Source: Bacteroidales bacterium
Lineage (GTDB): Bacteria > Bacteroidota > Bacteroidia > Bacteroidales > UBA932
Direction of reading: 5' to 3'
DNA length: 47,313 nucleotides
Assembly: GCA_017651465.1 (NCBI GenBank)
Contig: JAGCCX010000065.1
Location: forward strand, 1-47,313
Part shown: positions 32,963 through 42,800 of the stretch, piece by piece
How the letters are laid out: each line of letters starts with the position of its first letter
How positions within the stretch are numbered: position 1 is the first letter of the stretch
Notes under the pieces: model-generated
Told to the model about the DNA's origin: nothing
Seen by the model: only the letters and a program-made list of their open reading frames with translations
Database searches by the model: none
Translations under genes and position numbers: made by a program

Positions 32963-34633
32963 ATGAACAAGCAGCACATCGCAGCCATAGCCGCAGGGCT
33001 CCCGCTGCTGGTACTCCCCTCCTGCCGCAAGGCCGCCGAGCGCCCCAATATCATTTTCTTCCTGGTTGACGACTTCGGATGGATGGACACCCAGGTCCCT
33101 TTCGGGCCTGATTGCTACCCCGAGAACAACAGGCACGACACGCCTAATTTCCTTCAGATGGCGGCGGAAGGCACCATACTTACAAATGCTTACGCTTGTC
33201 CGCTGTCCTCGCCCACACGCACCAGCATACTGACCGGAGTCAATTCCGCCCGCACTCACGTTACCAATCCCCTCGGGAGCCTGCGAGGAGCACAGACCGC
33301 ATACCCCAGCCCCGACGATTCGCCCTGGGCTACAATCGATTCGCTCTCCGGCGGATGCCTTGACTCTCCGGAGTGGAGCGTGAACGGGGTCAATCCGGCC
33401 ATTCCCGGCTCTGAAGACTCTATCGAAGACAGTTTTTACGGCACTGTCTATCCCAGTATCCTTAAAGACAACGGCTACTTTACCATCCACGTAGGCAAGG
33501 CTCACTGGGCCACGGCGGGCACTCCCGGCTGCTCTCCCTACAATATGGGATTCGTGGTTAATGTCGCAGGCGGCGTGGTGGAGTTCTCCAAATGCGGCTA
33601 CCGCTCCGAAGACAATTTCGGCAACATCAAGGACGGGCGCGGCGTTCCTTTCACTCCCCACAACCTTATGGAGTACTACGGCACCGGTATCCATATGACA
33701 CAGGCCCTCACACGCGAGGCACTTAAGTCGCTCGAATTCCCGATCCGGGAAAAGAAGCCTTTCTACCTGTTCCTGTCGCAATACGCTGTTCACACTCCCA
33801 TTCAGGACGATCCCAGGTTTTACGAAAAGTACCTTGCACGCGGTATGGACGAGGGGCAGGCGCGCTTCGCCTCGATGATAGAAGGAGTCGATGTGAGCCT
33901 CGGCGAGATAAGGGCTTACCTCAAGGAAAAAGGAATAGAGAAGAATACCGTGCTAATAGTTATGGGCGACAACGGCGGCAACTCCGAGAATAAAAGCAAG
34001 GGCGGAGTTCCCCACACCCAGAACAAGCCCCTGCGCGAAGGCAAAGCATCCTGCTATGAAGGTGGCATCCGCGTCCCTATGCTGGTTTGCTGGCCGGGGA
34101 AAGTAGCGCCCGGCACCCGCATCAACACTCCTGTAATTTGCGAGGATCTCTTCCCCACCCTTCTCCACCTGGGCGGGGTAAAGGACTATAAAACCGTCCA
34201 GCAGATTGACGGAAAAGACCTTTACGACCTCCTTGTCAAAGGCTCCGCGCTGGCATCCAGGCAGCATTTCTCAAGCCTCGAGGAGGCCTACAGTTTCGAA
34301 ATCCCCGAGTCGCTGTCGGGTATCGATCCTGAAAGGTACATCATTTCCCATTATCCCCACCAGTGGAAGCCCTACGTCCTTTCCGACATAGATTATTTGT
34401 CGAGCATAAGGAGCGGCGAATGGAAACTGGTTTACAGGATGCGAACCAGGGAGCTGGAACTGTACAATCTCACCGACGATCTGGGCGAGCAGGAAAATGT
34501 GGCTTCGGCCTATCCCGAAATAGTAAAAAGCCTTGCAACGGTTCTTTCGGACAGCCTTAAAAAATGGGACGCCGGAATGCCGCTTGTGCGCGGTACCGGC
34601 GTCCCAGTAGAAATGCCTGACGAGTTACTTTAG
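32963..34633 (+). CDS. Sulfatase (arylsulfatase family, serine-type), lipoprotein
   Basis: A 556-residue sulfatase that should remove sulfate esters from glycans. The signal peptide has lipobox LPSC (Cys21). The metal-binding start NIIFFLVDDFGWMD follows. The formylglycine motif is S82-S-P-T-R, so the catalytic residue comes from serine and needs an anaerobic sulfatase-maturating radical SAM enzyme. Later landmarks are GKAHWA, YFLFLSQYAVHTP-like FYLFLSQYAVHTP, VLIVMGDNGG and LREGKASCYEGGIRVPM. No polysaccharide utilisation genes flank it. Longer in-frame starts lie upstream in promoter sequence; ATG 32963 gives the signal peptide. Its stop overlaps the stop of the convergent M16 protease. Confidence 0.93.
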   Translation: MNKQHIAAIAAGLPLLVLPSCRKAAERPNIIFFLVDDFGWMDTQVPFGPDCYPENNRHDTPNFLQMAAEGTILTNAYACPLSSPTRTSILTGVNSARTHVTNPLGSLRGAQTAYPSPDDSPWATIDSLSGGCLDSPEWSVNGVNPAIPGSEDSIEDSFYGTVYPSILKDNGYFTIHVGKAHWATAGTPGCSPYNMGFVVNVAGGVVEFSKCGYRSEDNFGNIKDGRGVPFTPHNLMEYYGTGIHMTQALTREALKSLEFPIREKKPFYLFLSQYAVHTPIQDDPRFYEKYLARGMDEGQARFASMIEGVDVSLGEIRAYLKEKGIEKNTVLIVMGDNGGNSENKSKGGVPHTQNKPLREGKASCYEGGIRVPMLVCWPGKVAPGTRINTPVICEDLFPTLLHLGGVKDYKTVQQIDGKDLYDLLVKGSALASRQHFSSLEEAYSFEIPESLSGIDPERYIISHYPHQWKPYVLSDIDYLSSIRSGEWKLVYRMRTRELELYNLTDDLGEQENVASAYPEIVKSLATVLSDSLKKWDAGMPLVRGTGVPVEMPDELL

Positions 34634-37512
34634 TAACCGAAGATCTCTTCAAGCGAAACTATCTTCACGGGGCCGAGGGTCTTAAGATAATCGGAATCCA
34701 GATCCTTGATATCACCGAGGATGGCATAGGCGTATGTGCGTCCCTTTACCCACTGCTCCTGAGCGGCCTTGATGTCATTGAAAGTAAGTGAAGGCAGAGC
34801 CTCGAACACAGCCTTGTCCAGCGGCTCTTCGATGCCCATACGACGGCAGTAGCGGTACTCGCTCAAAACGTTGCGGCCGGTTGTACGCTGGGTGCGGTAG
34901 CGGCTGTCGAGAGCATCCTTTGCCACGGCGAAAGCAGCGTCGGATTCGGGCATATTGTTGATGATATCGTCAAATGCCTCTATAGCCTGCTGCATCTTGT
35001 CGTTCTGGGTGGCGATAAACGCGGAGAATGAGAAGGTGCCGTCTTTGCATACGGGATTGCGGAGCCTAGCATTGGCGCTGTAGGCCAGACCGCGAGCTTC
35101 CCTCATCTCCTGGAACACGATGGCGTTCATACCGCCACCGAAGTACTCGTTGTACAGAGTCCTCACGGGCTCGCTGGCAGCCTCGAATTTCTCACCGCGG
35201 TTGGAGTACTGCTGATAGTAAATCTGGGGAGCGTCATACTGGGCCATATAAACCACGCTCTCGGGAGTCTGGAGCTGCTCGGGATAAATCTCGGGAAGCT
35301 GGGTATAGCTACCCTCGAAAGGAACGGCTTCCTTGACTTCGGCCTCGGACATAGGTCCATAATAAAGCACTTCGCAGCCATTGGACAGCACGTCGGAAAC
35401 AGCCTTGAGCAGATCTTCCGAAGTGAGTGCGGCGAGAGCGGCGTCGCTCAGATGGGTGCGCTTTACGAACTCAGGGCCGTAGGTCACGTACGAAACGAGG
35501 GCGGAGTAACAGCTGCGCTGGCTCTTTTTGCCATCAGCGCGAGACTTGAACGCATCGGCCTTGAGGTTGGCAAGAATACCCTCATCGGGAACTGCGTTGG
35601 CGGCCAGGTCGCGTACGATGGCAAGGGCCTCGGCCATATTCTCGCTAAGACCGGAAATGCGCACCGATGACTGGTTGGCACCGGAAGAGAACGAGAAGGA
35701 GCAAGCCAGCTCATAGAGACGGGCGGCTATTTCTTCGGCGGTCTTGTCGGAGGTGCCAAGATACTGCAGGTAGTCGAATGCCATTCCCAGGGCGGGATTG
35801 TTTTCGGTACCGGTGTTATAGATCATCTCAAGAGAGAAGACGTCGTTGATCTCGTTCTTCTTGTAGAGGACGTCAACGCCTTCTGCGAGCTGGAACTTGG
35901 ACATATCCTTGTTGAAGTTCACGAACACAGGCTCGATGGGTTTGACCTTGGTATCCTTGATCTCCTTGAGGAAGTCGCTCTGGGCGTCACGGTTGGCGAC
36001 GATAGGGGTAATCTTGGGAGCGGAAATCTTCTGGACGCTGGTATCCTCGCCCTGGCGCTTGTAAACCACGGCATAATTGTTATCGGCGATGAATTCCTTT
36101 GCCCAGGAAACTATATCCTCCTTGGTAACTTGCTCGTAGCGCTCGATTTCGGTGGCTGCATCCTTCCAGTCAACACCGTTGATGAACGCATCCACATATG
36201 CCATAGCGCGGGAACTGTTGTTCTCCAGCTGGCGCATCTTGGAAAGCTTGATGTTATTGATGGTAGCGCTGATGAGCGACTCGTCGAAAGCGCCTTCCGC
36301 AAGTTTTCCAACCTCTTCGACAGCCATAGAACGGAGTTCGTCAAGCGACTGTCCCTGCTTGGGACGTGCCATAACGATAAACTGTCCGTAATCGGGCTGG
36401 ATGCTTGCGCCTGAGTACATAAACAGAGCCTTCTGCTGCTGGTTGATGTCAAGGTCGATAAGACCGGCCTGGCCATTGTAAAGAACGGAACCGGCAATCT
36501 CGGCAACTGCGCAGTTCTTAAGGTCGGTGGCGCCGGGAAGCCTCCAGGCAAGGGCGATGCTCTCGGCCTCTTTACCGAATACTTCCTTGACTATAGGCTC
36601 GGTGATGGGCTCCTCAGGCTCATATTCAAGAACGGGGATGGAGGGATTGGGTTTCCAGTCGCCGAAGTACTTCTTAAGGATCTTGACCATCTCGTCCGGA
36701 TTGAAATCACCCGACACGCAAACTGCTATGTTGTTGGGAACATAGTACTGGTCGTGGTATTTCTTCACGTTGGTGATGGAAGGGTTCTTGAGATGCTCCT
36801 GGCTGCCGAGGGTAGTCTGCTGGCCGTAAGGATGGTGGGGGAAGAGAGCCTGGGCGATGACTTCCCAGATCTTGCGGCTGTCCTGGGTAAGGGACATATT
36901 CTTCTCCTCATAGATGGTCTCAAGCTCGGTATGGAAGCCGCGGATGACTCCGTGACGGAAACGGTCGGCCTGGATGCGGGCCCAGTTGTCGATCTGGTTG
37001 GAGGGGATATCCTCTACGTACACTGTCTCGTCGTCACTGGTGAAAGCGTTGGTGCCGTCGGCTCCGATCATAGACATAAGTTTGTCATACTCATTGGGGA
37101 TGGCTATTTTGGACGCTTCGTAGCTGACGGAGTCGATGCGGTGGTAGATGGCTTCGCGCTCGGCGGGGTCTTCGGTTTTACGATACTGCTCAAAGAGCTG
37201 CTCGATCTCGTCCAGAAGGGGCTTCTCGGCGGCATAGTCCGTGGTGCCGAAACTTTCAGAGCCTTTGAACATAAGATGCTCGAAATAGTGGGCGAGGCCG
37301 GTGGTCTCCGAAGGATCGTTCTTGCTTCCCACCTTTACGGCGATGTAGGTCTGGATGCGCGGTTGCTCTTTGTTAACCGACATAAACACCTTCATACCGT
37401 TGTCGAGAGTGTAAATTTTAGTACCCAGAGGGTCGTTCGGAACGGTTTCGTACTTGTTGCACGAGACCGCCGCAATGCATACCGCTAAAGCGGCGAAAAT
37501 GAATCGTTTCAT
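34630..37512 (-). CDS. M16-family (pitrilysin-like) zinc protease, lipoprotein
   Basis: 960 residues built from two M16 modules. The signal peptide has lipobox AVSC (Cys18), so the enzyme should be anchored in the cell envelope. The active site HYFEH (residues 75-79) is the inverted HxxEH zinc motif, with the distal Glu supplied by the ETIYEEKNM region. The second module contains MNAIVFQEMREARGLAYS, the usual inactive C-terminal half that forms the peptide chamber. A -7 element TAACTTTGT lies upstream. It is a single gene, convergent with the sulfatase. Such enzymes degrade peptides in the periplasm; the substrate is unknown. Confidence 0.94.
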   Translation of the reverse strand: MKRFIFAALAVCIAAVSCNKYETVPNDPLGTKIYTLDNGMKVFMSVNKEQPRIQTYIAVKVGSKNDPSETTGLAHYFEHLMFKGSESFGTTDYAAEKPLLDEIEQLFEQYRKTEDPAEREAIYHRIDSVSYEASKIAIPNEYDKLMSMIGADGTNAFTSDDETVYVEDIPSNQIDNWARIQADRFRHGVIRGFHTELETIYEEKNMSLTQDSRKIWEVIAQALFPHHPYGQQTTLGSQEHLKNPSITNVKKYHDQYYVPNNIAVCVSGDFNPDEMVKILKKYFGDWKPNPSIPVLEYEPEEPITEPIVKEVFGKEAESIALAWRLPGATDLKNCAVAEIAGSVLYNGQAGLIDLDINQQQKALFMYSGASIQPDYGQFIVMARPKQGQSLDELRSMAVEEVGKLAEGAFDESLISATINNIKLSKMRQLENNSSRAMAYVDAFINGVDWKDAATEIERYEQVTKEDIVSWAKEFIADNNYAVVYKRQGEDTSVQKISAPKITPIVANRDAQSDFLKEIKDTKVKPIEPVFVNFNKDMSKFQLAEGVDVLYKKNEINDVFSLEMIYNTGTENNPALGMAFDYLQYLGTSDKTAEEIAARLYELACSFSFSSGANQSSVRISGLSENMAEALAIVRDLAANAVPDEGILANLKADAFKSRADGKKSQRSCYSALVSYVTYGPEFVKRTHLSDAALAALTSEDLLKAVSDVLSNGCEVLYYGPMSEAEVKEAVPFEGSYTQLPEIYPEQLQTPESVVYMAQYDAPQIYYQQYSNRGEKFEAASEPVRTLYNEYFGGGMNAIVFQEMREARGLAYSANARLRNPVCKDGTFSFSAFIATQNDKMQQAIEAFDDIINNMPESDAAFAVAKDALDSRYRTQRTTGRNVLSEYRYCRRMGIEEPLDKAVFEALPSLTFNDIKAAQEQWVKGRTYAYAILGDIKDLDSDYLKTLGPVKIVSLEEIFGY

Positions 37513-37630
37513 ATTGTACTAACTAATTTTCACAAAGTTAGAAAAAAAAAGATTCATTTTTTTTGGAGGTAATAAAAAAAACTATATCTTTACACCGAAG
37601 TTTTTCATAGTTTAAGTTTAGGTTAAGTAG

Positions 37631-37660
37631 CGGGGCGCTCGCAGTGATGCAAGCGCCCCG
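37631..37660. terminator. GC-rich hairpin between the lipoprotein and M16 genes
   Basis: CGGGGCGCT.GC, loop AGTGAT, GC.AGCGCCCCG forms an 11-pair stem. No good T-run follows on the minus strand, so it may be a weak terminator or an mRNA 3'-end stabiliser for the 37687 gene. The rest of the 37513-37686 gap is AT-rich and contains the M16 promoter. Confidence 0.5.
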
Positions 37661-37686
37661 TGAATTTTGTCCTCCGCCCGGCTCCC

Positions 37687-38751
37687 TTACTCTTTGAATT
37701 GATAATCAGATATATTCTGCACTCCGGGTATGCCATAGTAAGCCTCCACTATGGTTCCTTTCAAGAAGATTTGCCTCCCGATCAGCGCCGGATGGTCAAC
37801 CAGATTCAGATTGTCCCGGACATTGCCCTTGGCGAGTTGGACCGACAGGCAGAGCGACTTGTCTTTACAGGACGATTTGGTGGCCAGAACCAGGTTGGTC
37901 CGCGACGAGAAGGGCGGCGAAAACGAGCATTTGCTCGAAGACAGGTCCCCGCCCACTATGTAGCCGTAAACCCACACGTCTTCCTCGCCCGCGTGAGACT
38001 TGGCCTCGCTTACGCTGTATGCCTTTTCAAGGTCGAAGCCCGCATTCTCTCCGCCTCCCCCAACGGTAATGTCTTCCCGGGTCCAGTTGCGCGTGGTATC
38101 AACCTGGACCACTATTCCGTTCCTGGATCCTTTTTCATCTACGTTCACGCCCAGGGTCAGGACCTGCTGGGGCTCGAGACGCCTGCTGAACAGCGTGCTC
38201 TCCACTCCCCCGTCGTTCATCTCAAGATTGACCGTACCGGGCTGGAAATACGCAATGCGGGTTTCCTTGAAGCCGTACATCAGCTTGCCGGCGGCAGATT
38301 TAAGAAAGAGCGTCGCTCCGGGATAAGCGGCAACGAATGACGAAGATATGCGCAGGCGTATGCCCGAATTAAGTTGTACGCACGCGAGAGTCACCACCGT
38401 GGTCTTGCCGGCCTTTACGGAAGCTACCTGAGTATCTCCCCACTGAGGCGAGTCGAACAGAGGCGCCGAAAAGTCGCAGGAGCGGGCATTGACGGTATAA
38501 GTACCCTCGTCGAGAGTAAAGCTTTCCTGGGAGGCGCCGTAGGTACCTTCGTAGATAATCTTGCCTTTGGAGTCGCTGACGGTCAGGAGGAAGTCGTTGG
38601 TGTCGGGGAAAGCCGCCCTGGTTGAAGGGAGCGTGCCTTCGGCGAAACGGATCTGAAGTATTCCCTGGCGCCCGAACGGCTGCATCAGGGCTTCACACGA
38701 GGCCGACATCAATGAGACGGCCGCAAATAAACAAAGAAGCATCTTTTTCAT
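37687..38751 (-). CDS. DUF4493/DUF6359-like lipoprotein of unknown function
   Basis: About 354 residues from ATG 38751 (MKKMLLCLFAAVSLMSASC), with lipobox Cys19 or so; a start further upstream would add seven unlikely residues. The first two-thirds have DUF4493-type beta-sandwich features (GILQIRFAEG, IIYEGTYGASQESFTLDEGTYTVNA, VTLACVQLNSGIRLRISSSF). The last third is OB-fold-like with VWVYGYIVGGDLSS, TNLVLATKS, VDHPALIGRQIFLKGTIVEAYYGIPGVQNISDYQF, as in DUF6359. Similar two-part proteins in Bacteroidales are surface lipoproteins or fimbria-associated. No fimbrial or glycan genes flank it. Confidence 0.78.
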   Translation of the reverse strand: MKKMLLCLFAAVSLMSASCEALMQPFGRQGILQIRFAEGTLPSTRAAFPDTNDFLLTVSDSKGKIIYEGTYGASQESFTLDEGTYTVNARSCDFSAPLFDSPQWGDTQVASVKAGKTTVVTLACVQLNSGIRLRISSSFVAAYPGATLFLKSAAGKLMYGFKETRIAYFQPGTVNLEMNDGGVESTLFSRRLEPQQVLTLGVNVDEKGSRNGIVVQVDTTRNWTREDITVGGGGENAGFDLEKAYSVSEAKSHAGEEDVWVYGYIVGGDLSSSKCSFSPPFSSRTNLVLATKSSCKDKSLCLSVQLAKGNVRDNLNLVDHPALIGRQIFLKGTIVEAYYGIPGVQNISDYQFKE

Positions 38752-38843
38752 AGCTATGGGTTTTGCCGGCAAGATAAGACGAATTTCGTCACACCTCTTT
38801 AAAAAACAGCAAAACTTGAACGAAAAAAATGCTTTATAATTTG

Positions 38844-38915
38844 TACGCCCTAGGCGAATCGAACGCCTATCGTAGGAACCGGAATCCTAAATTTTATCCA
38901 TTAAACTAAGGGCGC
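38844..38915 (-). tRNA. tRNA-Arg (CCG)
   Basis: The acceptor GCGCCCT pairs with AGGGCGT (one G-T). The anticodon arm TAGGA-TTCCGGT-TCCTA gives CCG. The T arm has GGCGTTCGATTCGCC. A -7-like TATTTTTGC lies upstream on the minus strand, within the 47-base gap shared with fabD. Confidence 0.94.
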
Positions 38916-38949
38916 ATCAAACGGCATTGCAAAAATAATAAAAAATACG

Positions 38950-38958
38950 TAATTTTGT
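38950..38958 (+). promoter_or_regulatory. -7 promoter element of fabD-nifJ
   Basis: TAATTTTGT ends four bases before ATG 38963. ATTG at 38926-38929, 20 bases upstream, is a fair -33 match. The transcript should be leaderless or nearly so. Confidence 0.6.
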
Positions 38959-38962
38959 AAGA

Positions 38963-39850
38963 ATGAAAAGAGCATTTGTTTTTCCCGGTCAAGGTTCCCA
39001 GTTCAGCGGTATGGGCAAAGAGTTATATGATAACAGCTCCGATGCCCGCGCCCTGATGGAGCAAGCCAACGAGATACTGGGATTCCGCATAACCGACATT
39101 ATGTTCGAGGGCTCCGAGCTTGAGCTCAAGGCAACACGCGTCACACAGCCGGCCATCTTCCTGCATTCGGTCACGCTGGCCGGATGCAGTTCCCTTCCCA
39201 TACCCGATATGGTCGGCGGTCACTCGCTGGGCGAATTCAGTGCCCTGGTGGCCGCCGGTGCCGTGTCTTTTGAGGACGGACTGCGCCTTGTAGCAGCCAG
39301 GGCCGGCGCGATGCAGCGCTGCTGCGAGCTTCATCCAGGGGCTATGGCCGCTATCATCGCCCTCCCCTCCGAAACCGTCGAACAAGTGTGCAAGCAAATT
39401 CCCGGCACTGTTGTGGCGGCCAATTATAACTGCGAAGGGCAAATCGTCATATCCGGCGAGAGCGAGGCCGTAGCCCTTGCCTGTGCCGCTCTCAAGGAGG
39501 CGGGAGCCAAGAGAGCCCTCCCCCTGAGCGTAGGCGGTGCTTTCCACTCCCCTCTTATGGAAGAAGCCCGTTCAGAGTTGGCGGAAGCCATTGAAAAGAC
39601 AACTTTCAACGTCCCCTCCTGCCCGGTGTACCAGAACGTCAGCGCCAAGGCGGAGACCGACCCGGGACGCATCAAGGAGAACCTGCTCGCCCAGCTGACC
39701 TCTCCCGTACGCTGGACCCAGAGCGTAAAGGCTATGCTCGACTACGGGGCCACCGACTTTACCGAGATAGGCCCGGGCACCGTGCTGCAGGGCCTTGTGA
39801 GCCGCATCTCCAAGGGCCTGGAGGGCATTACCATTCAAGGAATTCAGTAA
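38963..39850 (+). CDS. fabD: Malonyl-CoA:ACP transacylase
   Basis: FabD loads malonyl groups from CoA onto acyl carrier protein for fatty acid synthesis. The 295-residue protein begins FVFPGQGSQFSGMG, carries the nucleophile motif GGHSLGE (Ser88), and later AFHSPLM with the catalytic His and QNVSAKAE. Length matches the family. It starts four bases after a -7 element and is followed 21 bases later by nifJ, probably on the same transcript, which would tie acetyl-CoA supply to fatty acid synthesis. No other fab gene is adjacent. Confidence 0.95.
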   Translation: MKRAFVFPGQGSQFSGMGKELYDNSSDARALMEQANEILGFRITDIMFEGSELELKATRVTQPAIFLHSVTLAGCSSLPIPDMVGGHSLGEFSALVAAGAVSFEDGLRLVAARAGAMQRCCELHPGAMAAIIALPSETVEQVCKQIPGTVVAANYNCEGQIVISGESEAVALACAALKEAGAKRALPLSVGGAFHSPLMEEARSELAEAIEKTTFNVPSCPVYQNVSAKAETDPGRIKENLLAQLTSPVRWTQSVKAMLDYGATDFTEIGPGTVLQGLVSRISKGLEGITIQGIQ

Positions 39851-39871
39851 CATTCACATATCTTAATACAC

Positions 39872-42800
39872 ATGGCACAAAAGAAATTCATCACCTGTGA
39901 CGGTAATCAGGCAGCCAGCAACATCGCTTACCTTTTCAGCGAGCACGCCGCCATCTACCCTATCACACCATCCTCCACAATGGCGGAAAACATCGACGAG
40001 TGGTCTGCCCAGGGCAAGAAGAACCTCTGGGGCGAGACTGTTAAAGTGACCGAGATGCAGAGCGAGGCCGGTGCCGCCGGCGCCGTGCACGGTTCCCTTC
40101 AGGCCGGTGCTCTCACCAGCACCTTCACCGCATCCCAGGGTCTCCTGTTGATGATCCCCAATATGTACAAGATTGCAGGCGAGATGCTCCCCGCAGTGTT
40201 CCACGTATCGGCCCGCGCCCTTGCTTCGCACGCCCTCTCCATCTTCGGAGACCATCAGGACGTAATGGCCTGCCGCCAGACCGGTTTCGCGATGCTCGCT
40301 TCCGGCTCCGTTCAGGAAGCCCAGGATATGGCGGCCGTAGCGCACCTCTCCACCATCAAGTCCAGCATACCCTTCCTTCATTTCTTCGACGGTTTCCGCA
40401 CCTCGCACGAGATTCAGAAAATCGAGGCCCTCGACGAAGACGCCCTCCGCGGAATGGTGAGCCAGAAGGCCCTGGATAATTTCCGCGCCCGCGCGCTCAA
40501 TCCCGACGCTCCCGTCACCCGCGGCACCGCCCAGAACGGAGACGTTTATTTCCAGGCAGTGGAGTCGCGCAACCAGGCCTACGATGCCATCCCCGACATC
40601 GTGGCCCGCTATATGGGAGAGATCAGCGAGCTGACAGGCCGCAGCTACAGGCCCTTCGAGTATTACGGCGACCCTCAGGCCGAGAATGTGATAGTGGCAA
40701 TGGGTTCCGTAACCGAGACCATACGCGAGACTATCGATTATCTTGCCGCCAAGGGTCATAAATACGGCCTTGTAAGCGTTCACCTTTATCGTCCTTTCTC
40801 CGAGAAGTACTTCCTCAAGGTGCTCCCCGCCAGTGTCAAGAAGATTGCGGTCCTCGACCGTACCAAAGAGCCCGGCGCCCTCGGCGAGCCTCTCTATCTG
40901 GACGTGAAGGCCCTCTTCCAGGGCAAGGAGAACGCTCCGCTGGTAATCGGCGGCCGCTATGGCCTCTCATCCAAGGACACCACTCCCGCCCAGATCGTGG
41001 CAGTGTTCGACAACCTCGAGCTCAAAGCTCCCAAAGCCGACTTCACCATCGGTATCGTGGATGACGTCACCTTCAAGAGCCTTCCGGTCAAGGAGGAGAT
41101 CTCGATAGTCAAGCCCGGCACCACCGAGTGCAAGTTCTACGGACTTGGATCCGACGGCACCGTAGGCGCCAACAAGAATACTATCAAGATCATCGGCTCC
41201 CACACCGACCTTTACAGCCAGGCGTACTTCGACTACGACTCCAAGAAGTCCGGCGGTTACACTTGCTCGCACCTGCGCTTCGGCAAGTCTCCCATCAAGG
41301 CCCCTTACCTTGTCGGCACCCCCGACTTCGTGGCCTGCCACGTGCCTTCCTACCTTAACAAGTACGACGTACTCAAGGGCATCAAAGAAGGCGGCAGCCT
41401 CCTTCTCAACTCTTTGTGGGACGAGGAAGAGACGCTCAAGCACATCCCCGATCACGCCAAGGCTGTTATCGGCCGCAAGCACATCAAGCTTTACATAATC
41501 AACGCCACCAAGATCGCGGCCGAAATCGGTCTGGGCGGTCGTACCAACACCATTCTCCAGAGCGCTTTCTTCCGCATCACCGGCATTATTCCCGCCGACG
41601 ATGCAGTCAAGTATATGAAGGATGCAGCCCTCAAGAGCTACGGCAAGAAAGGTGAAAACGTGGTGAATATGAACTACGCGGCAATCGACCGCGGAGGAGA
41701 ATATACCGAGGTCAAAGTCCCTGCCGAGTGGGCTAACATCTCAGCCAAATTCGAGAATCCCAACGCCAAGAGGCTCGCTCCCGCATTTGTCAAGGAGATT
41801 GCCGACGTGGTCAACGCACAGTGCGGCGACACTCTCCCCGTGAGCGTGTTTATGCCTTGGAAAGACGGTACTATGCCTGCCGGCACCGCAGCTTACGAGA
41901 AACGCGGCGTGGCTGTAAACGTGCCTGTATGGGATGCCGAGAAATGTATCCAGTGCAACTCTTGTGCATTTGTCTGCCCTCACGCAGCCATCCGTCCTTT
42001 CCTCCTGACCGAAGAAGAGGCCGCCGCAGTGCCCGCAGGTCTCAAGATTTCGGACGGCAAGGCCAACCTCAAGCAGTACAAGTACGCCCTGAGCGTGTCG
42101 GTGGCCGACTGTACCGGTTGCGGCAACTGCGTGGATGTGTGTCTTGCCAAAGAAAAGGCCCTCAAGATGGAGTCCTACCAGGACAATGTCGCCGAACAGG
42201 CCAACTTCGACTACCTCAACGCAAAGGTCGGTTACAAGCAGCCTATGGATCCCAAGTCCAATATGAAGGCCGCCCAGTTCGCACAGCCTCTGTTCGAGTT
42301 CAGCGGCGCTTGCGCAGGCTGCGGTGAGACTCCCTACATCAAGAACATCACCCAGCTTTTCGGCGACCATATGATGATTGCCAACGCTACCGGCTGTTCT
42401 TCGATCTACGGTGCTTCGTTCCCCGCTTCGCCTTACTGCACCGACGCCAAGGGACGCGGACCCGCCTGGCAGAATTCCCTGTTCGAGGACTTCTGCGAAT
42501 TCGGTCTGGGTATGAGGCTCGGAAGCGAGCGTATCCGCGAGACTGTAGCCCGCTATATGCAGAAGGGCCTGGAGTGCGAGAAGTGCTCCGCCGAGATGAA
42601 AGAGCTCTACCAGAAGTGGCTTGACAACCGTGGCGACTATGCAGCCACCCGCGAGGTTGCCGACAAGCTCGTTCCCCTGATGGAAGCCTGCGGATGCGAG
42701 GTCTCCAAGAGTCTGCTCGCTCTCAAGCAGTTCATTCCTGCACGCAGCCAGTGGATCTTCGGCGGCGACGGCGCTTCCTACGATATCGGCTACGGCGGTC

